From: Actinomycetes bacterium
Lineage (GTDB): Bacteria; Actinomycetota; Acidimicrobiia; Acidimicrobiales; Ilumatobacteraceae
Reading direction: 5' to 3'
NCBI GenBank assembly: GCA_025356335.1
Contig: JANXUF010000112.1
Coordinates: forward strand, 62,001 to 126,000
DNA: 64,000 nucleotides
Under the pieces are notes generated by a model, which was given only the letters and a program-made list of their open reading frames with translations, made no database searches and had not been told where the DNA came from. Of this stretch, positions 52,301 through 61,071 are shown piece by piece; positions within the stretch are counted from its first letter, which is position 1, and each line of letters starts with the position of its first letter. Position numbers and translations under genes: made by a program.

Positions 52301-55300
52301 CGTCAAGCGCGGCGAGCCGCTGACCATCGATGCCGTCGTCACGGATATCGATGGCACGGCCGTTCCGGGGCGCACGATCCAGGTGACCGCGAGCCGGACC
52401 GAGAGTGTCTTCCAACACGGTCACTGGGTCGACACGGACGTGGACGTGCAGCACTGCGATGTCGTCTCCACAGCCACCGGCGTGACATGTTCGTTCACCC
52501 CCTCGGCCGGGGGTACGTACACGATCAAGGCAAACGTCGCCGACTACCAGGGTCGATCGAGCAGAACCCAACTGACCCGGTGGGTCACGGGAGCAGACAG
52601 CGTTCCCGCTCGCAACGTCGCTCGACAGGACCTGACCGTCGTCCCGGACAAGGCCGAATATCAGCCGGGAGACGCCGCCCAGATCTTTGTCCAGTCGCCG
52701 TTCGCCGACGGAACCGGCATGCTGACACTGACCCGCGGGGGCATTGTCTCGACGACCCGTTTCGACGTCGCCGACGGCTCGGCGATCGTCCCCGTTCCGA
52801 TCACCGAGCAGGAGATCCCGAACGTCGACGTGTCGATCGAGGTCGTCGGCTCGACAGAGCGCACCGCCGACGATGGAACCGCGCTACCGAATACGCCCCC
52901 GAGGCCGGCATTCGCGACCGGCAGCCTGAGGCTGGCGATCTCGACGAAGTCCCGGGCGCTGACGGTCACGGCGACGCCGAAGTCGTCGACCGTCGCACCC
53001 GGTAGCACGACACAGGTCGATGTCACCGTCGTCGATGCGAATGGAGCGCCGGTGAACGGCAGCCAGTTCGCCGTCGTCGTCGTCGACGAGGCGGTGCTGG
53101 CACTGAGCGACTATCGGCTCGGCGACCCGCTGGCAACGTTCTACGGGCAGCTACCGTCGTATCTGTCGTCGCAGTACGGGCGACAATCGATCGTCCTGAC
53201 CGACCCGTTGGCGGTGGCCTCCCAGGCAACCGGAGAGCAGACCGCCGGAACGACTGCGGGAACAGCCGCTGCATCGGCGACGACGACAGCGTCGGGCGGC
53301 GCTGAATCCGGTGACAGCAAGTCGGCAATGCCTGCAGCCGCTGCGACATCCGCACAGACGAACCGGGCGCCGGTTGCCGTGCGCACGAACTTCGGTGCGC
53401 TCGCCGTCTTCGATCCCTCGGTCGTCACGGACGCATCCGGAAAGGCGACCATCGATGTGCCTCTCCCTGACAGCTTGACGCGATATCGGGTGATGGTCGT
53501 TGCGGTCGCAGGGGCCGATCGATTCGGTTCGACCGAGTCGAATATCACCGCTCGTCTGGCGTTGATCGTCAGGCCGTCCGCGCCGAGGTTTCTGAATTTC
53601 GGCGATACCGCACAACTGCCTGTCGTCGTGCAGAACCAGACCGACACGGCGATGCCCGTCGATCTCGTCCTCCAGACCGACAACCTCACAGTGACCGGCA
53701 GCGCTGGACAGCACGTCGTCGTCCCGGCAAACGCTCGGATCGAAGTGCGCTTCGCCGTCTCGGCTGCCCAGGCCGGAACGGCGAAGTTCCGTGTCGCCGC
53801 TGTCAGCGGCGAGGCATCGGACGCAGCGACGGTCGAACTGCCGGTCTACACACCGGCGACGTCGGAGACCTTCGCGACTTACGGCGTCGTCGACGACGGA
53901 GCAACCGTCCAGCCGGTCACGGCCCCGACCGGTGTCTTCTCGCAGTTCGGTGGGCTCGACATCACGACCTCGTCGACATCGCTGCAAGCGTTGACTGATG
54001 CCGTGCTCTACCTCGTCCGCTACCCGTACGAGAGTGCTGATGCGATGGCATCGAGGATCCTGGCGATCACCTCGCTCAAGGAGGTGCTCAAGGCATTCGA
54101 TGCTCCTGGGATGCCGACGCCGAACGAGATGACGGCGACGATCAACGACGACGTCGCCAGCCTGGCAGCGCTGCAGAACGACGACGGAGGGTTTGCCTAT
54201 TGGCAGCGGGGCGATCGATCCGATCCGTTTGATTCGATCGAGGTCGTCCACGCCCTCACCGTTGCCAAGGCCGCCGGCTTCGCGGTTCCCCAGGGCGTCC
54301 TCGGTCGCGGTCTCGGCTTCCTCGGCGAGATCGAGCAGCACATCCCGTCCGAGTACGGTCAGGCACAACGTGACAGCATCAGCGCCTATGCGTTGAACGT
54401 CCGCATGCTTGCAGGATCCCGCGATTCGGCAAAGGCGAAGCGCCTTTTCGATCAACGCGGTAAGAGTCTGCCGCTCGACGCCATCGCCTGGCTGTGGCCG
54501 GTGATCGACAGTACGTCGACGAGCGCAGCGATCGAGACGATCATCCAGAATCTCGCCGTCGACACCGCCGGGGCAATCACTTTCACGACCAATGCCGATG
54601 ACGGCGCCTACCTGACGCTTCAGTCGGATCGCCGCACCGACGGCCTGCTGCTCGATGCGCTGATCCGCGTGCGACCGAAGAGTGACCTGATCCCGAAAGT
54701 GGTCGCCGGGCTGCTCGCCGCGCAGACCCAGGGACGATGGGACAACGTGCAGGAGAACTCGTTCATCCTGCTGGCGATGAAGCGGTACTTCGACACCTAC
54801 GAGGCGGCACTACCGAACTTCGTCGCCGACGTGTGGCTCGGTGATCGCCTGGCCGGGGAACAGCCGTTCACCGGCCGTTCGACCGACCAGGTGCGGCTGA
54901 GCATTCCCACTGCCGACCTGATGCAGGGCGGCGATGCTGCCATCACCATCGCCAAGCAAGGGGCCGGACGGCTGTATTACCGGATCGGCCTGCAGACGGC
55001 ACCGACCGATCTGCATCTGCTGGCACTCGACCGCGGCTTCGTCGTCGCCCGGAGCTACGAGGCGGTGGACGATCCCGGCGACGTCAGGCGCGATGCCGAC
55101 GGAACGTGGCACGTGAAGGCGGGTGCTCGGGTTCGGGTCCGTCTGACGATGGTCGCTGAAAATCAGCGAACCCACGTGGCGCTGATCGATCCGCTGCCGG
55201 CGGGGTTGGAGATCCTCAACCCGTCGCTGGCCACGACGCCATCGGTGCCAGCCGCTGATCACACCCAGAACGGGAACGGTTCCCAACCCGGAGACGGTCA

Positions 55301-55541
55301 GCCGTCGACGGTCCCCTCTGACTTCGAACCGTGGCACCTGACCTGGTTCGACCATCAGAACATGCGTGACGATCGCGCCGAAGCCTTTTCGAACGTTCTC
55401 CCGGCCGGGGCCTACGACTACTCGTACGTTGCCGTGGCCACGACGCCGGGAACGTACGTCGTGCCGCCGACACGGGCCGAGGAGATGTACGCGCCGGAAA
55501 CCTTTGGACGTGCGGCGACCGACAGCGTCGTGGTCGGCTGA
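49305..55541 (+). CDS. Alpha-2-macroglobulin-family lipoprotein without thioester cysteine
   Basis: A 2078-residue exported protein. The lipobox LLVTGAC (C28) marks a lipoprotein, followed by a Thr/Asn/Ala-rich tether. Many macroglobulin (MG) beta domains follow; the A2M core is seen at TNFGALAVFDPSVVTDASGKA, with LPDSLTRYRVMVVAVAG. At the place where thioester macroglobulins have a CxEQ motif the sequence reads YPYESADAMASRIL, so the reactive cysteine is absent, as in the YfaS group. It ends with the usual terhelical and receptor-like domains. Likely a protease-trapping or envelope-protection role. GGGGAG precedes the ATG at 49305 by 5 nt. Confidence 0.92.
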   Translation: MGTRQSSTQTVRASVALMLVGLLVTGACSSGVSRTAPHPADNTTTADNTTAAKPTDNTTTATTRTTATTTTTATGAGAVGNGEAFTGLMLSAGHAATSTAQPTTIVAGDPLDEAAVGQVESRLPQWATDASLAKPFNWPTASKPVPVAGKAVDRAFPAVDQTPPPTVVAGPLHVLRHQPDGPVAIAPFVTITFDQPMAPITTVGQLAAGDAPATIAPAIPGRWQWIGTSTLRFDATSTQFDRLPMATVYTVAVAAGTKSATGGVLADAVSFQFSTPPVTVRSFQPTGTSLPLVPVFAAVFDQRVDQQAVLATTTLKTDEQRHQVRLATAAEIQADDVARRMLADAPEGRWVAFRPIDPLPADSKVTVQIGPGTPSAEGSATATSAATYDGRTFAPLAITDVRCSYGPSCPPPTDIAIAFNNELEVAAFDPGSVRTDPPIPGVSIGADGNTITIHGATEGHTTYKITIAAGLKDVHGQALAADQTRSVDIGIAAPRLQQFAQPLTTLDPLAPHPSLSVVTVNHHDFHLRVFKVAPAGWGAYMAYLTATMQGPQITPPLPKWPLLLDTTVAVAAGDDRAIETAVDVSPQLGGARGHVVVVVEPTEHYDSNSSDYWSNRPAITWVQATSIGLDAFNDTTQLRAWASDLGTGAPLAGVSITPHASAANGVTTDADGLATIALDGNSVDALVATKGDDSAILPNGFYGGGWQAVPSQDQARWYVFDDRQTYRPGETVNIKGWVRRLTANPELQLQLFSGSTSVSFSAHDGQGNVIASGQASVDPIGGFNLGFAVPADANLGASSVELQLGGADGLSDPMFQHGIQIQEFRRPDFEVATHTDSAAPFVQGTALTVAADATYYAGGPLGSAPVAWQVTTAAARYSPPNRDSYTFGIWTPWWYADDAYRGDAAASIPSRGGPCCDQPPGRPSDQTKISSFSGTTDAGGSNYLQVDVGKLDDKLSGLPVTVTAEATVTDVNRQAIAGNTTVLVHPASFYVGLRSDRTFVKRGEPLTIDAVVTDIDGTAVPGRTIQVTASRTESVFQHGHWVDTDVDVQHCDVVSTATGVTCSFTPSAGGTYTIKANVADYQGRSSRTQLTRWVTGADSVPARNVARQDLTVVPDKAEYQPGDAAQIFVQSPFADGTGMLTLTRGGIVSTTRFDVADGSAIVPVPITEQEIPNVDVSIEVVGSTERTADDGTALPNTPPRPAFATGSLRLAISTKSRALTVTATPKSSTVAPGSTTQVDVTVVDANGAPVNGSQFAVVVVDEAVLALSDYRLGDPLATFYGQLPSYLSSQYGRQSIVLTDPLAVASQATGEQTAGTTAGTAAASATTTASGGAESGDSKSAMPAAAATSAQTNRAPVAVRTNFGALAVFDPSVVTDASGKATIDVPLPDSLTRYRVMVVAVAGADRFGSTESNITARLALIVRPSAPRFLNFGDTAQLPVVVQNQTDTAMPVDLVLQTDNLTVTGSAGQHVVVPANARIEVRFAVSAAQAGTAKFRVAAVSGEASDAATVELPVYTPATSETFATYGVVDDGATVQPVTAPTGVFSQFGGLDITTSSTSLQALTDAVLYLVRYPYESADAMASRILAITSLKEVLKAFDAPGMPTPNEMTATINDDVASLAALQNDDGGFAYWQRGDRSDPFDSIEVVHALTVAKAAGFAVPQGVLGRGLGFLGEIEQHIPSEYGQAQRDSISAYALNVRMLAGSRDSAKAKRLFDQRGKSLPLDAIAWLWPVIDSTSTSAAIETIIQNLAVDTAGAITFTTNADDGAYLTLQSDRRTDGLLLDALIRVRPKSDLIPKVVAGLLAAQTQGRWDNVQENSFILLAMKRYFDTYEAALPNFVADVWLGDRLAGEQPFTGRSTDQVRLSIPTADLMQGGDAAITIAKQGAGRLYYRIGLQTAPTDLHLLALDRGFVVARSYEAVDDPGDVRRDADGTWHVKAGARVRVRLTMVAENQRTHVALIDPLPAGLEILNPSLATTPSVPAADHTQNGNGSQPGDGQPSTVPSDFEPWHLTWFDHQNMRDDRAEAFSNVLPAGAYDYSYVAVATTPGTYVVPPTRAEEMYAPETFGRAATDSVVVG

Positions 55542-55586
55542 GGCGGTCGCTTGAGGTGGTCGGCCGAGGTGGTCGGCTGCCGACGT

Positions 55587-56042
55587 TCAACGTTCAGCGG
55601 CCCCGGCGATCCGTTCGGCGATTCTCCGGAGCTGGCGCTGCTCGGTCGGGGTGAGATTGTCGAACATCGTTCTGCGGACCTCATCGACATGTCCGGGCGC
55701 GGCGCGCTGCAGCGTGTCGAAGCCGGCGTCGGTCAAGATGGCAAAACTGCCGCGGCGATCGGTCGGGCACGGCATGCGGACAACGTGGCCGTCCTTGACC
55801 AGACGGTCCACGGCGTGGGACATGCGGCTCTGCGACCAACTCAACGTCTCCGCCAGTTCTGTCATCCTGATCGAGCGGTCCGGTGCCTCGGAGAGTTTCA
55901 CGAGGAGGACGTAGTAGCCATGCGGGAGGCCGGCGTCGCGTTGTAGCTGCCGATCGAGCGATCCCATCACTGTGTGGGTCATCCTGACGAATGCCCGCCA
56001 CGTCTGCTGCTCGTCTTCTGTAAGCCACCGCGCCGTCGCCAT
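55587..56042 (-). CDS. MarR-family transcriptional regulator
   Basis: A 151-residue regulator with the MarR winged helix (RMTELAETLSWSQSRMSHAVDRLVKDGHVVR, the wing PTDRRGSFAILTDAG). The ATG at 56042 follows TACAAT (56055-56050) by 7 nt, so the 31-residue extension of the open frame to 56135 is rejected. It is divergent from a VOC-family gene and a near-palindrome lies between them, suggesting a local repressor of that gene. Confidence 0.93.
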   Translation of the reverse strand: MATARWLTEDEQQTWRAFVRMTHTVMGSLDRQLQRDAGLPHGYYVLLVKLSEAPDRSIRMTELAETLSWSQSRMSHAVDRLVKDGHVVRMPCPTDRRGSFAILTDAGFDTLQRAAPGHVDEVRRTMFDNLTPTEQRQLRRIAERIAGAAER

Positions 56043-56093
56043 TGCCGCAATTGTATTCGAGGAAATGATTGATCGTTCATGTAGCTTGATCAG

Positions 56094-56111
56094 TAGTTGA
56101 ACTCTCAAGTA
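56094..56111. promoter_or_regulatory. Candidate MarR operator
   Basis: TAGTTGA-ACTC-TCAAGTA has 7-bp arms with one mismatch. It lies in the 107-bp gap between the MarR and VOC genes, between their likely promoters. The binding protein is inferred from position only. Confidence 0.45.
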
Positions 56112-56149
56112 CGCCGGATCGTTGTCCCCCGGCACAGGAAGGCAGCACC

Positions 56150-56599
56150 GTGAGCGTCAAGGAACTCGGTCACATCGTTCTCTATGTCAGCGACATCGAC
56201 AAGTCCGTCGCCTTCTATCGCGACGTCATCGGCTTCAACATGGTGCTCGGAGGCGAGAGCGGGATGCCGGTGGCGATGTTCTCGTCCGGCCGCACCCATC
56301 ACGAACTGCTGCTGATCCAGGTCGGACGCGACGCCAAGCCGATCCCGTCTGGTCGCCGCGTCGGCATGTACCACTTCGGTCTCAAGGTCGGCGATACCGA
56401 CGACGAGCTGCGTGCAGTGCTCGCCCACATCCGGGCTGCCGGGGTGCAACTGGCGGGCGCCAGTGACCATACGGTCACCCACAGCCTGTACCTCTTCGAT
56501 CCTGACGGCAACGAACTCGAATTGTACGTCGACGTCCCGGGCGTCGATTGGAACGACTTGGCGTCGCTCGGCGCGCCGACGAAGGCACTCCACCTGTAG
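56150..56599 (+). CDS. VOC-family (glyoxalase/ring-cleavage dioxygenase-like) protein
   Basis: A 149-residue vicinal-oxygen-chelate protein with two beta-alpha-beta-beta-beta units: LGHIVLYVSDIDKSVAFYRD at the start, MYHFGLKVG in the middle and YLFDPDGNELELYVD at the end. The metal ligands would be H8, H75-type and E in NELELY. Members include extradiol dioxygenases, glyoxalases and resistance proteins. GTG at 56150 has AGGAAGG 7 nt upstream. The MarR neighbour suggests response to an aromatic compound. Confidence 0.9.
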   Translation: MSVKELGHIVLYVSDIDKSVAFYRDVIGFNMVLGGESGMPVAMFSSGRTHHELLLIQVGRDAKPIPSGRRVGMYHFGLKVGDTDDELRAVLAHIRAAGVQLAGASDHTVTHSLYLFDPDGNELELYVDVPGVDWNDLASLGAPTKALHL

Positions 56600-56618
56600 C
56601 CCCGATAGCGTCTCGGCG

Positions 56619-56996
56619 ATGCGTAGCAAGCCAACCATCACGATTCCCGCCGGTGACCCGCCCACCGATCTGCTGATCGAGGACGACGTCGTCGGCGATG
56701 GAACCGAAGCCACCGTCGGCAGCACCGTTGTCGTGCACTACTGTGGCGTCGCCTGGAGTTCAGGCCAGCAATTCGATGCCAGTTGGGACCGCAACGATCC
56801 GTTCGACTTCCCGCTCGGTGCAGGTCATGTGATTCAGGGCTGGGACCAGGGCGTCGCCGGCATGAAGGTCGGAGGCCGTCGAACACTGACGATTCCCGCC
56901 CACCTGGGCTACGGCAGCCGCGGTGCCGGCGGGGCGATCAAGGGCGGCGAGACGCTCGTCTTCGTCGTCGATCTCCTGGAAGTACTGCCGGGCTGA
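56619..56996 (+). CDS. FKBP-type peptidyl-prolyl cis-trans isomerase
   Basis: A 125-residue single-domain FKBP: VVVHYCGVAWSSGQQFDASW, FPLGAGHVIQGWDQGVAGMKVGGRRTLTIP, LGYGSRGAGG and a final LVFVVDLLEVL. The residues lining the active pocket (Tyr, Phe, Asp, Trp, Ile) are kept. No signal peptide, so cytoplasmic. The ATG at 56619 follows TAGCGT (56606-56611) by 7 nt, so it is leaderless. Confidence 0.95.
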   Translation: MRSKPTITIPAGDPPTDLLIEDDVVGDGTEATVGSTVVVHYCGVAWSSGQQFDASWDRNDPFDFPLGAGHVIQGWDQGVAGMKVGGRRTLTIPAHLGYGSRGAGGAIKGGETLVFVVDLLEVLPG

Positions 56997-57002
56997 AGCT
57001 CG

Positions 57003-57467
57003 TCAGGCGGTGACGAGCGCCGCTTTCACCAGTGCAGCAACCGTCGATCCATCGGCTCCAGGGGCACGGCCGCGCACCGCCTTGATGACAGCGCCCATCG
57101 CCTTCTGTCCCGTCTGACCGGCAGCGGCAGCGGCGATGACCTCCTCGTCGATGATGCCGGCGAGGTCGCCGACGTCGACAGCTGCCGGCAGATACTGCTC
57201 GATGACCGCCTGTTCGGCCCGTTCCTTCGCAGCTGCCTCGTCGCGCCCCGCCTGCGCATAGATCTCCGCGCTCTCGGCCCGCTTCTTGGCTTCGCTGCGC
57301 AACACGGCGAGCTCCTGCTCGTCGGTCAGCGCGACGGCCCGCTGACCGGCGACCTCGGCATTCATGATTGCTGCGCGCACCATCCGCAACGTCGAAACGG
57401 TGAGCTCGTCACGGGCCTTCATCGCCACGGTGAGATCCTGCTGCAGTCGGTCTTTGAGCGTTCCCAT
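57003..57467 (-). CDS. GatB/YqeY domain protein
   Basis: A 154-residue YqeY-type protein: helical N-terminal part (LKDRLQQDLTVAMKARDELTVSTLRMVRAAI), RAEQAVIEQYLPA, and a C-terminal part with GQTGQKAMGAVIKAVRGRAPGADG. It matches the domain found at the C-terminus of GatB of the amidotransferase, and may bind tRNA. The ATG at 57467 is the natural family start; the frame continues to 57539. It converges on the FKBP gene. Confidence 0.93.
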   Translation of the reverse strand: MGTLKDRLQQDLTVAMKARDELTVSTLRMVRAAIMNAEVAGQRAVALTDEQELAVLRSEAKKRAESAEIYAQAGRDEAAAKERAEQAVIEQYLPAAVDVGDLAGIIDEEVIAAAAAGQTGQKAMGAVIKAVRGRAPGADGSTVAALVKAALVTA

Positions 57468-57592
57468 ACCTCCATCATGTCCCGGCGCTCGCCCGAATCC
57501 GCTGGAATTTGGCACGAGTCGCCGGACGAACGAAAACACCGCTCCGGAAGTTGCTTGCGCTGAGGGGCAGCGTCCCGGGTAATGTACGAGTA

Positions 57593-58186
57593 ATGCCGGA
57601 CATTCCGAATATACAGGACAATGGATGGGACTACGACCTCGACGACGTCGTCCATGCGACCACCACGGAACACTTCAAGGCGCTCGGCGATCCGACGCGC
57701 CGCACGATCATCGACCTGGTGACGGAACGGGCGGCGTCGACGACCGAACTGGCGGCGACGCTCGGCAGACCGAAGGGCACCGTCGATCATCATCTCAAGG
57801 TGCTCGAGCGAGCCGGATTCGTGCGGGTCGTCCGAACTCGCCAGGTCAGGGCGATGACCGAGAAATTCTGGGGCCGGACGGCGCGGACGATCGTCTTCCG
57901 CCAGCCCGCCGGCCCGATGACCGAGGGAGCGCATCCTGATCATTTCCTGGCGACCGCACTGTCGGAATCCGACCGTATCGCCGGAGCAGACTTCAGCCAG
58001 ATGACCAGCGGTCTCCGCCATGCCCGCATCCCTGCTGACAAAGCTGCCGATTTCGCCAGACGCCTGGATGCGCTCGCCGTGGAGTTCGTCAACGGCCCAC
58101 GCAGCGGCGACACCGTTTTCGGTTTCGTCTATGCCGTGTACCCCACGTACCTGCCCGTGCTGCCGGCACCGAAATCACTGTCGTGA
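57593..58186 (+). CDS. ArsR-family transcriptional regulator
   Basis: A winged helix-turn-helix (FKALGDPTRRTIIDLVTERAASTTELAATLGRPKGTVDHHLKVLERAGFV) in the N-terminal half, followed by an effector part of about 100 residues without metal-binding CxC. At 197 residues it is longer than metal-sensing ArsR. The ATG follows TAATGT (57580-57585) by 7 nt. Its stop overlaps the start of the MFS transporter gene (GTGA), so it is probably cotranscribed and may regulate it. Confidence 0.9.
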   Translation: MPDIPNIQDNGWDYDLDDVVHATTTEHFKALGDPTRRTIIDLVTERAASTTELAATLGRPKGTVDHHLKVLERAGFVRVVRTRQVRAMTEKFWGRTARTIVFRQPAGPMTEGAHPDHFLATALSESDRIAGADFSQMTSGLRHARIPADKAADFARRLDALAVEFVNGPRSGDTVFGFVYAVYPTYLPVLPAPKSLS

Positions 58187-59595
58187 CGCCCACCGCCGCC
58201 AAGGCGGCGCCGCTCGGCAAAAACTATCGCCGGGTGTTCAGCGCGACCGTCATCTCCAGTCTCGGCGACGGCGTCGATCAGATCGGGTATCCATGGCTTG
58301 CATCGGCGGTCACCCGCAATCCGCTGCTGATCGCACTCGTCGCCGTCGCCCAACGACTGCCCTGGCTCGTTTTCACCCTGCCGGCCGGGGTCATCACCGA
58401 TCGTGTCGATCGCCGTCAGGTCATCGTGCTGATGGACGTGATCCGAGGATGCATCACCATCGTCGTCGCTGTCGCCGTGCTCGGGCTCGGCAGCCAACTC
58501 CCGAAGCCGTCGGCAATCGCCGGCGTCGTCGGCACGCGAGCCGGTCTGTACTGCGTGCTGCTGTTCGCCAGCTTGCTGCTCGGCTTCGCCGAAGTACTGC
58601 GCGACAATTCGGCACAGACGATCGTCCCGTCGATCGTCGACACATCCAATCTCGAACGGGCGAACGGACGGATGATCTCTGCCGAGATGGTCGCCAACAC
58701 CTTTATCGGACCACCACTCGGCAGCCTGATGATCGCCGTGTCCTTCTTCCTACCGTTTGCCGTCGATGCCGTCTCGTTCTTCTTCGCAGCCGGCCTCGTC
58801 TTCGTCATCGCCGGTGAGTTCCGTGCCAAGCCACGTCCGATTCGTGCCAGCGGGGCCACCACTACCTTGACGCTGACAGGTCGGGCGGCCGAGGCGTCCT
58901 GGAAGGCTGAGCTCAAGGAAGGCGTCCGCTGGCTGTGGGGCCATCCGTTGCTACGGCCGATGGCGATCATCCTCGGTGTGATGAATGGCGTCGGCGCAAT
59001 GCAGATCAGCACGCTCGTGCTCTTCGCTCAGGAGGTGCTGAAGACGACACCGATCGAATTTGCGGCGCTGACGATGGGCGGTGCGGTCGGTGGCGTCATC
59101 GGTGCGACCGCTGCGCCGCGCATCAGCAGACGCCTCGGAAGCGGGCCGTCCCTGTGGCTGACGCTCGTCAGCGGGGCGATCCTTCCGGCGATCATCGGTA
59201 TGTCCTCGGGGTGGCCGATGGTCTTCGTGGTTTTCTCGGTGGCGACGATGGTCGCCATGATCTGGAATGTGATCACGGTCTCGTTGCGCCAATCGATCAT
59301 CCCGGATCATCTGCTCGGACGGGTCAACAGCGTCTACCGCTTCTTCGCGTGGGGCATGATGCCGGTCGGCACAGCGATCGGCGGAGTGATCGTGACCGTC
59401 GTCGAGCCGTGGAAGGGACGCGAGACCGCGCTCCGGTCTCCATGGATCGCCGCCGCCGTCATCGGTGCGTTGCTCAGCATCTATGCGATCCCCCAACTGA
59501 CGACGTCGAAGATGGACGCAGCCAGAGCAGACGCACACCGAATCGGCGATGCCACCGAGTTGCATCGACCGACCGGGGCTCCCCCAGTGGAGTAG
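58183..59595 (+). CDS. MFS-family transporter
   Basis: A 470-residue membrane protein with 10-12 spans. It shows an N-terminal SSLGDGVDQIGYPWLA, DRVDRRQVIVLMD (the loop 2-3 motif), and HLLGRVNSVYRFFAWG near the C-terminal half, which are typical of the drug-efflux type MFS group. The GTG start is coupled to the ArsR gene, suggesting regulated efflux of a toxic compound; substrate unknown. Confidence 0.92.
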   Translation: MTPTAAKAAPLGKNYRRVFSATVISSLGDGVDQIGYPWLASAVTRNPLLIALVAVAQRLPWLVFTLPAGVITDRVDRRQVIVLMDVIRGCITIVVAVAVLGLGSQLPKPSAIAGVVGTRAGLYCVLLFASLLLGFAEVLRDNSAQTIVPSIVDTSNLERANGRMISAEMVANTFIGPPLGSLMIAVSFFLPFAVDAVSFFFAAGLVFVIAGEFRAKPRPIRASGATTTLTLTGRAAEASWKAELKEGVRWLWGHPLLRPMAIILGVMNGVGAMQISTLVLFAQEVLKTTPIEFAALTMGGAVGGVIGATAAPRISRRLGSGPSLWLTLVSGAILPAIIGMSSGWPMVFVVFSVATMVAMIWNVITVSLRQSIIPDHLLGRVNSVYRFFAWGMMPVGTAIGGVIVTVVEPWKGRETALRSPWIAAAVIGALLSIYAIPQLTTSKMDAARADAHRIGDATELHRPTGAPPVE

Positions 59596-60096
59596 TCAGG
59601 CGGGTTTCGTCAGGCGGACACTCGGGCGGATCGCCGAGAGCACCTCGGCGCAGCGCACGACATCGCGGCGCAACTGGGCGACGAGCGCTTCGACGCCGTC
59701 GAAGCGCACCTGGTCACGCAATGCGGCGACGATCTCGACGGTGATGTGCTGGTCGTAGATGTCACCGCTGAAGTCGAGGACGTGTGCCTCGAGGAGCCGC
59801 AGTCCTCGCTCCTCGTAGAACGTCGCCCGTCGGCCGACGGAGATCGCCGTGCGGTGGATCGAGCCGTCCGCAAGACGGACATATCCGGCAAACACGCCAT
59901 CGGGCGTCGTCAGATCGTCGTGGTTGATGCCGAGGTTCAAGGTGGCGAACCCGAGCGTCCGCCCACGCTCGTCGCCGTGCTCGACGACACCGTCGACGAA
60001 CACTCGCTCGTCGATCTCCAACTGGCGGGCCGTCGGCATCGCGGATCCTGATGTGGTCGAATTCATCGTCTTCTCCAACATCGTCACATCGTTCAT
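59596..60096 (-). CDS. Stand-alone riboflavin kinase (RibF kinase domain)
   Basis: A 166-residue protein matching only the flavokinase half of RibF: GDERGRTLGFATLNLGI, PDGVFAGYV, ISVGRRATFYEERGLRLLEAHVLDFSGDIYDQ, and the VRFDGVEALVAQLRRDV tail. The adenylyltransferase half of bifunctional RibF is missing. It would make FMN but not FAD. RibF normally has PTF where this protein has ATF, so a weaker or changed substrate site is possible. Starts at 60096 or a later ATG at 60066. Confidence 0.8.
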   Translation of the reverse strand: MNDVTMLEKTMNSTTSGSAMPTARQLEIDERVFVDGVVEHGDERGRTLGFATLNLGINHDDLTTPDGVFAGYVRLADGSIHRTAISVGRRATFYEERGLRLLEAHVLDFSGDIYDQHITVEIVAALRDQVRFDGVEALVAQLRRDVVRCAEVLSAIRPSVRLTKPA

Positions 60097-60224
60097 GGTC
60101 GCAAATACGCCTTCACTGTGGAGTTGGTTCGCGGGTGATGAATACGTGCCGGTCAGCTCGGATCGAGCGGGACCTGCTGACGCCGATCGCACGTCCGGCC
60201 GAGCGCCAGGAGTACGGTTCGTTC

Positions 60225-61001
60225 ATGTCTCACGCCCCGGCAAGGCAGTTCACGGCGAGCGATGGAATCGAGATCGCCTACTTCAGTTGGGGTCGGGAAT
60301 CGGACGAGGTGCCGGTCGTCCTGCACCACGGCTTCGCCGCCAGTGCGCAGTCGAACTGGGTCGCTCCTGGTGTCGTCGGCGCGCTGGTCGATGCCGGTCG
60401 TCAGGTCGTCGCAGTCGATGCCAGAGGTCACGGATTCTCCGACAAACCGCACGATGCGGCTTCGTACGGCGAGCAACGGATGGCCCGCGATCTCGTCTCG
60501 CTGTTCGACATCCTCGACCGGCCCGATATCGATCTCGTCGGGTACTCGATGGGTGCGATCGTCGCCCTCATCGCCGCCAGTTTCGACACCCGTATCCAAC
60601 GACTCGTCGTCGGCGGGGTCGGTGCCGGTGTTGCCGAACTGGGCAGAGTCGAACGACGTCACCTCGACACCGATGCCCTCGCCGTTGGCTTGCGCGCCGA
60701 CGACCCTGCCTCGATCGCCGATCCAGTCGTGCGGCAGTTTCGTAAGTTCGCCGACCGCCAGGGTGCCGACCGATTCGCCCTCGCCGCGCAGTCAGAGGCC
60801 CGCAATACTTCGCCGATCGCCCTCGATCAGATCACCGCTCCGACACTGCTCATCGTCGGCGACGAGGATCAACTGGCGCAGAGGCCAGACGTGCTCGTTG
60901 GGGCAATACAGGGCGCCACGCTGATGACGGTCGCCGGTGACCATCTGAGCGCCGTCGCCAACCCGGATTTCGCCAGGGCGATCGTCGATTTCCTCTCCTG
61001 A
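60225..61001 (+). CDS. Alpha/beta hydrolase
   Basis: A 258-residue alpha/beta-hydrolase: oxyanion HHGFAAS, GHGFSDKP, nucleophile elbow GYSMGA, DEDQL near the acid and GDHLS for the histidine. Small cap domain, no signal peptide. The ATG follows TACGGT (60213-60218) by 6 nt. Substrate unknown; esterase or lactonase are the usual options. Divergent from the riboflavin kinase gene. Confidence 0.9.
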   Translation: MSHAPARQFTASDGIEIAYFSWGRESDEVPVVLHHGFAASAQSNWVAPGVVGALVDAGRQVVAVDARGHGFSDKPHDAASYGEQRMARDLVSLFDILDRPDIDLVGYSMGAIVALIAASFDTRIQRLVVGGVGAGVAELGRVERRHLDTDALAVGLRADDPASIADPVVRQFRKFADRQGADRFALAAQSEARNTSPIALDQITAPTLLIVGDEDQLAQRPDVLVGAIQGATLMTVAGDHLSAVANPDFARAIVDFLS

Positions 61002-61071
61002 TGTCACCGTCCGGCGGTCACGCCCCCAACCGTGATCTCGGTCCCTGGGTGACGGTGTCGAGCTCGTTCGT

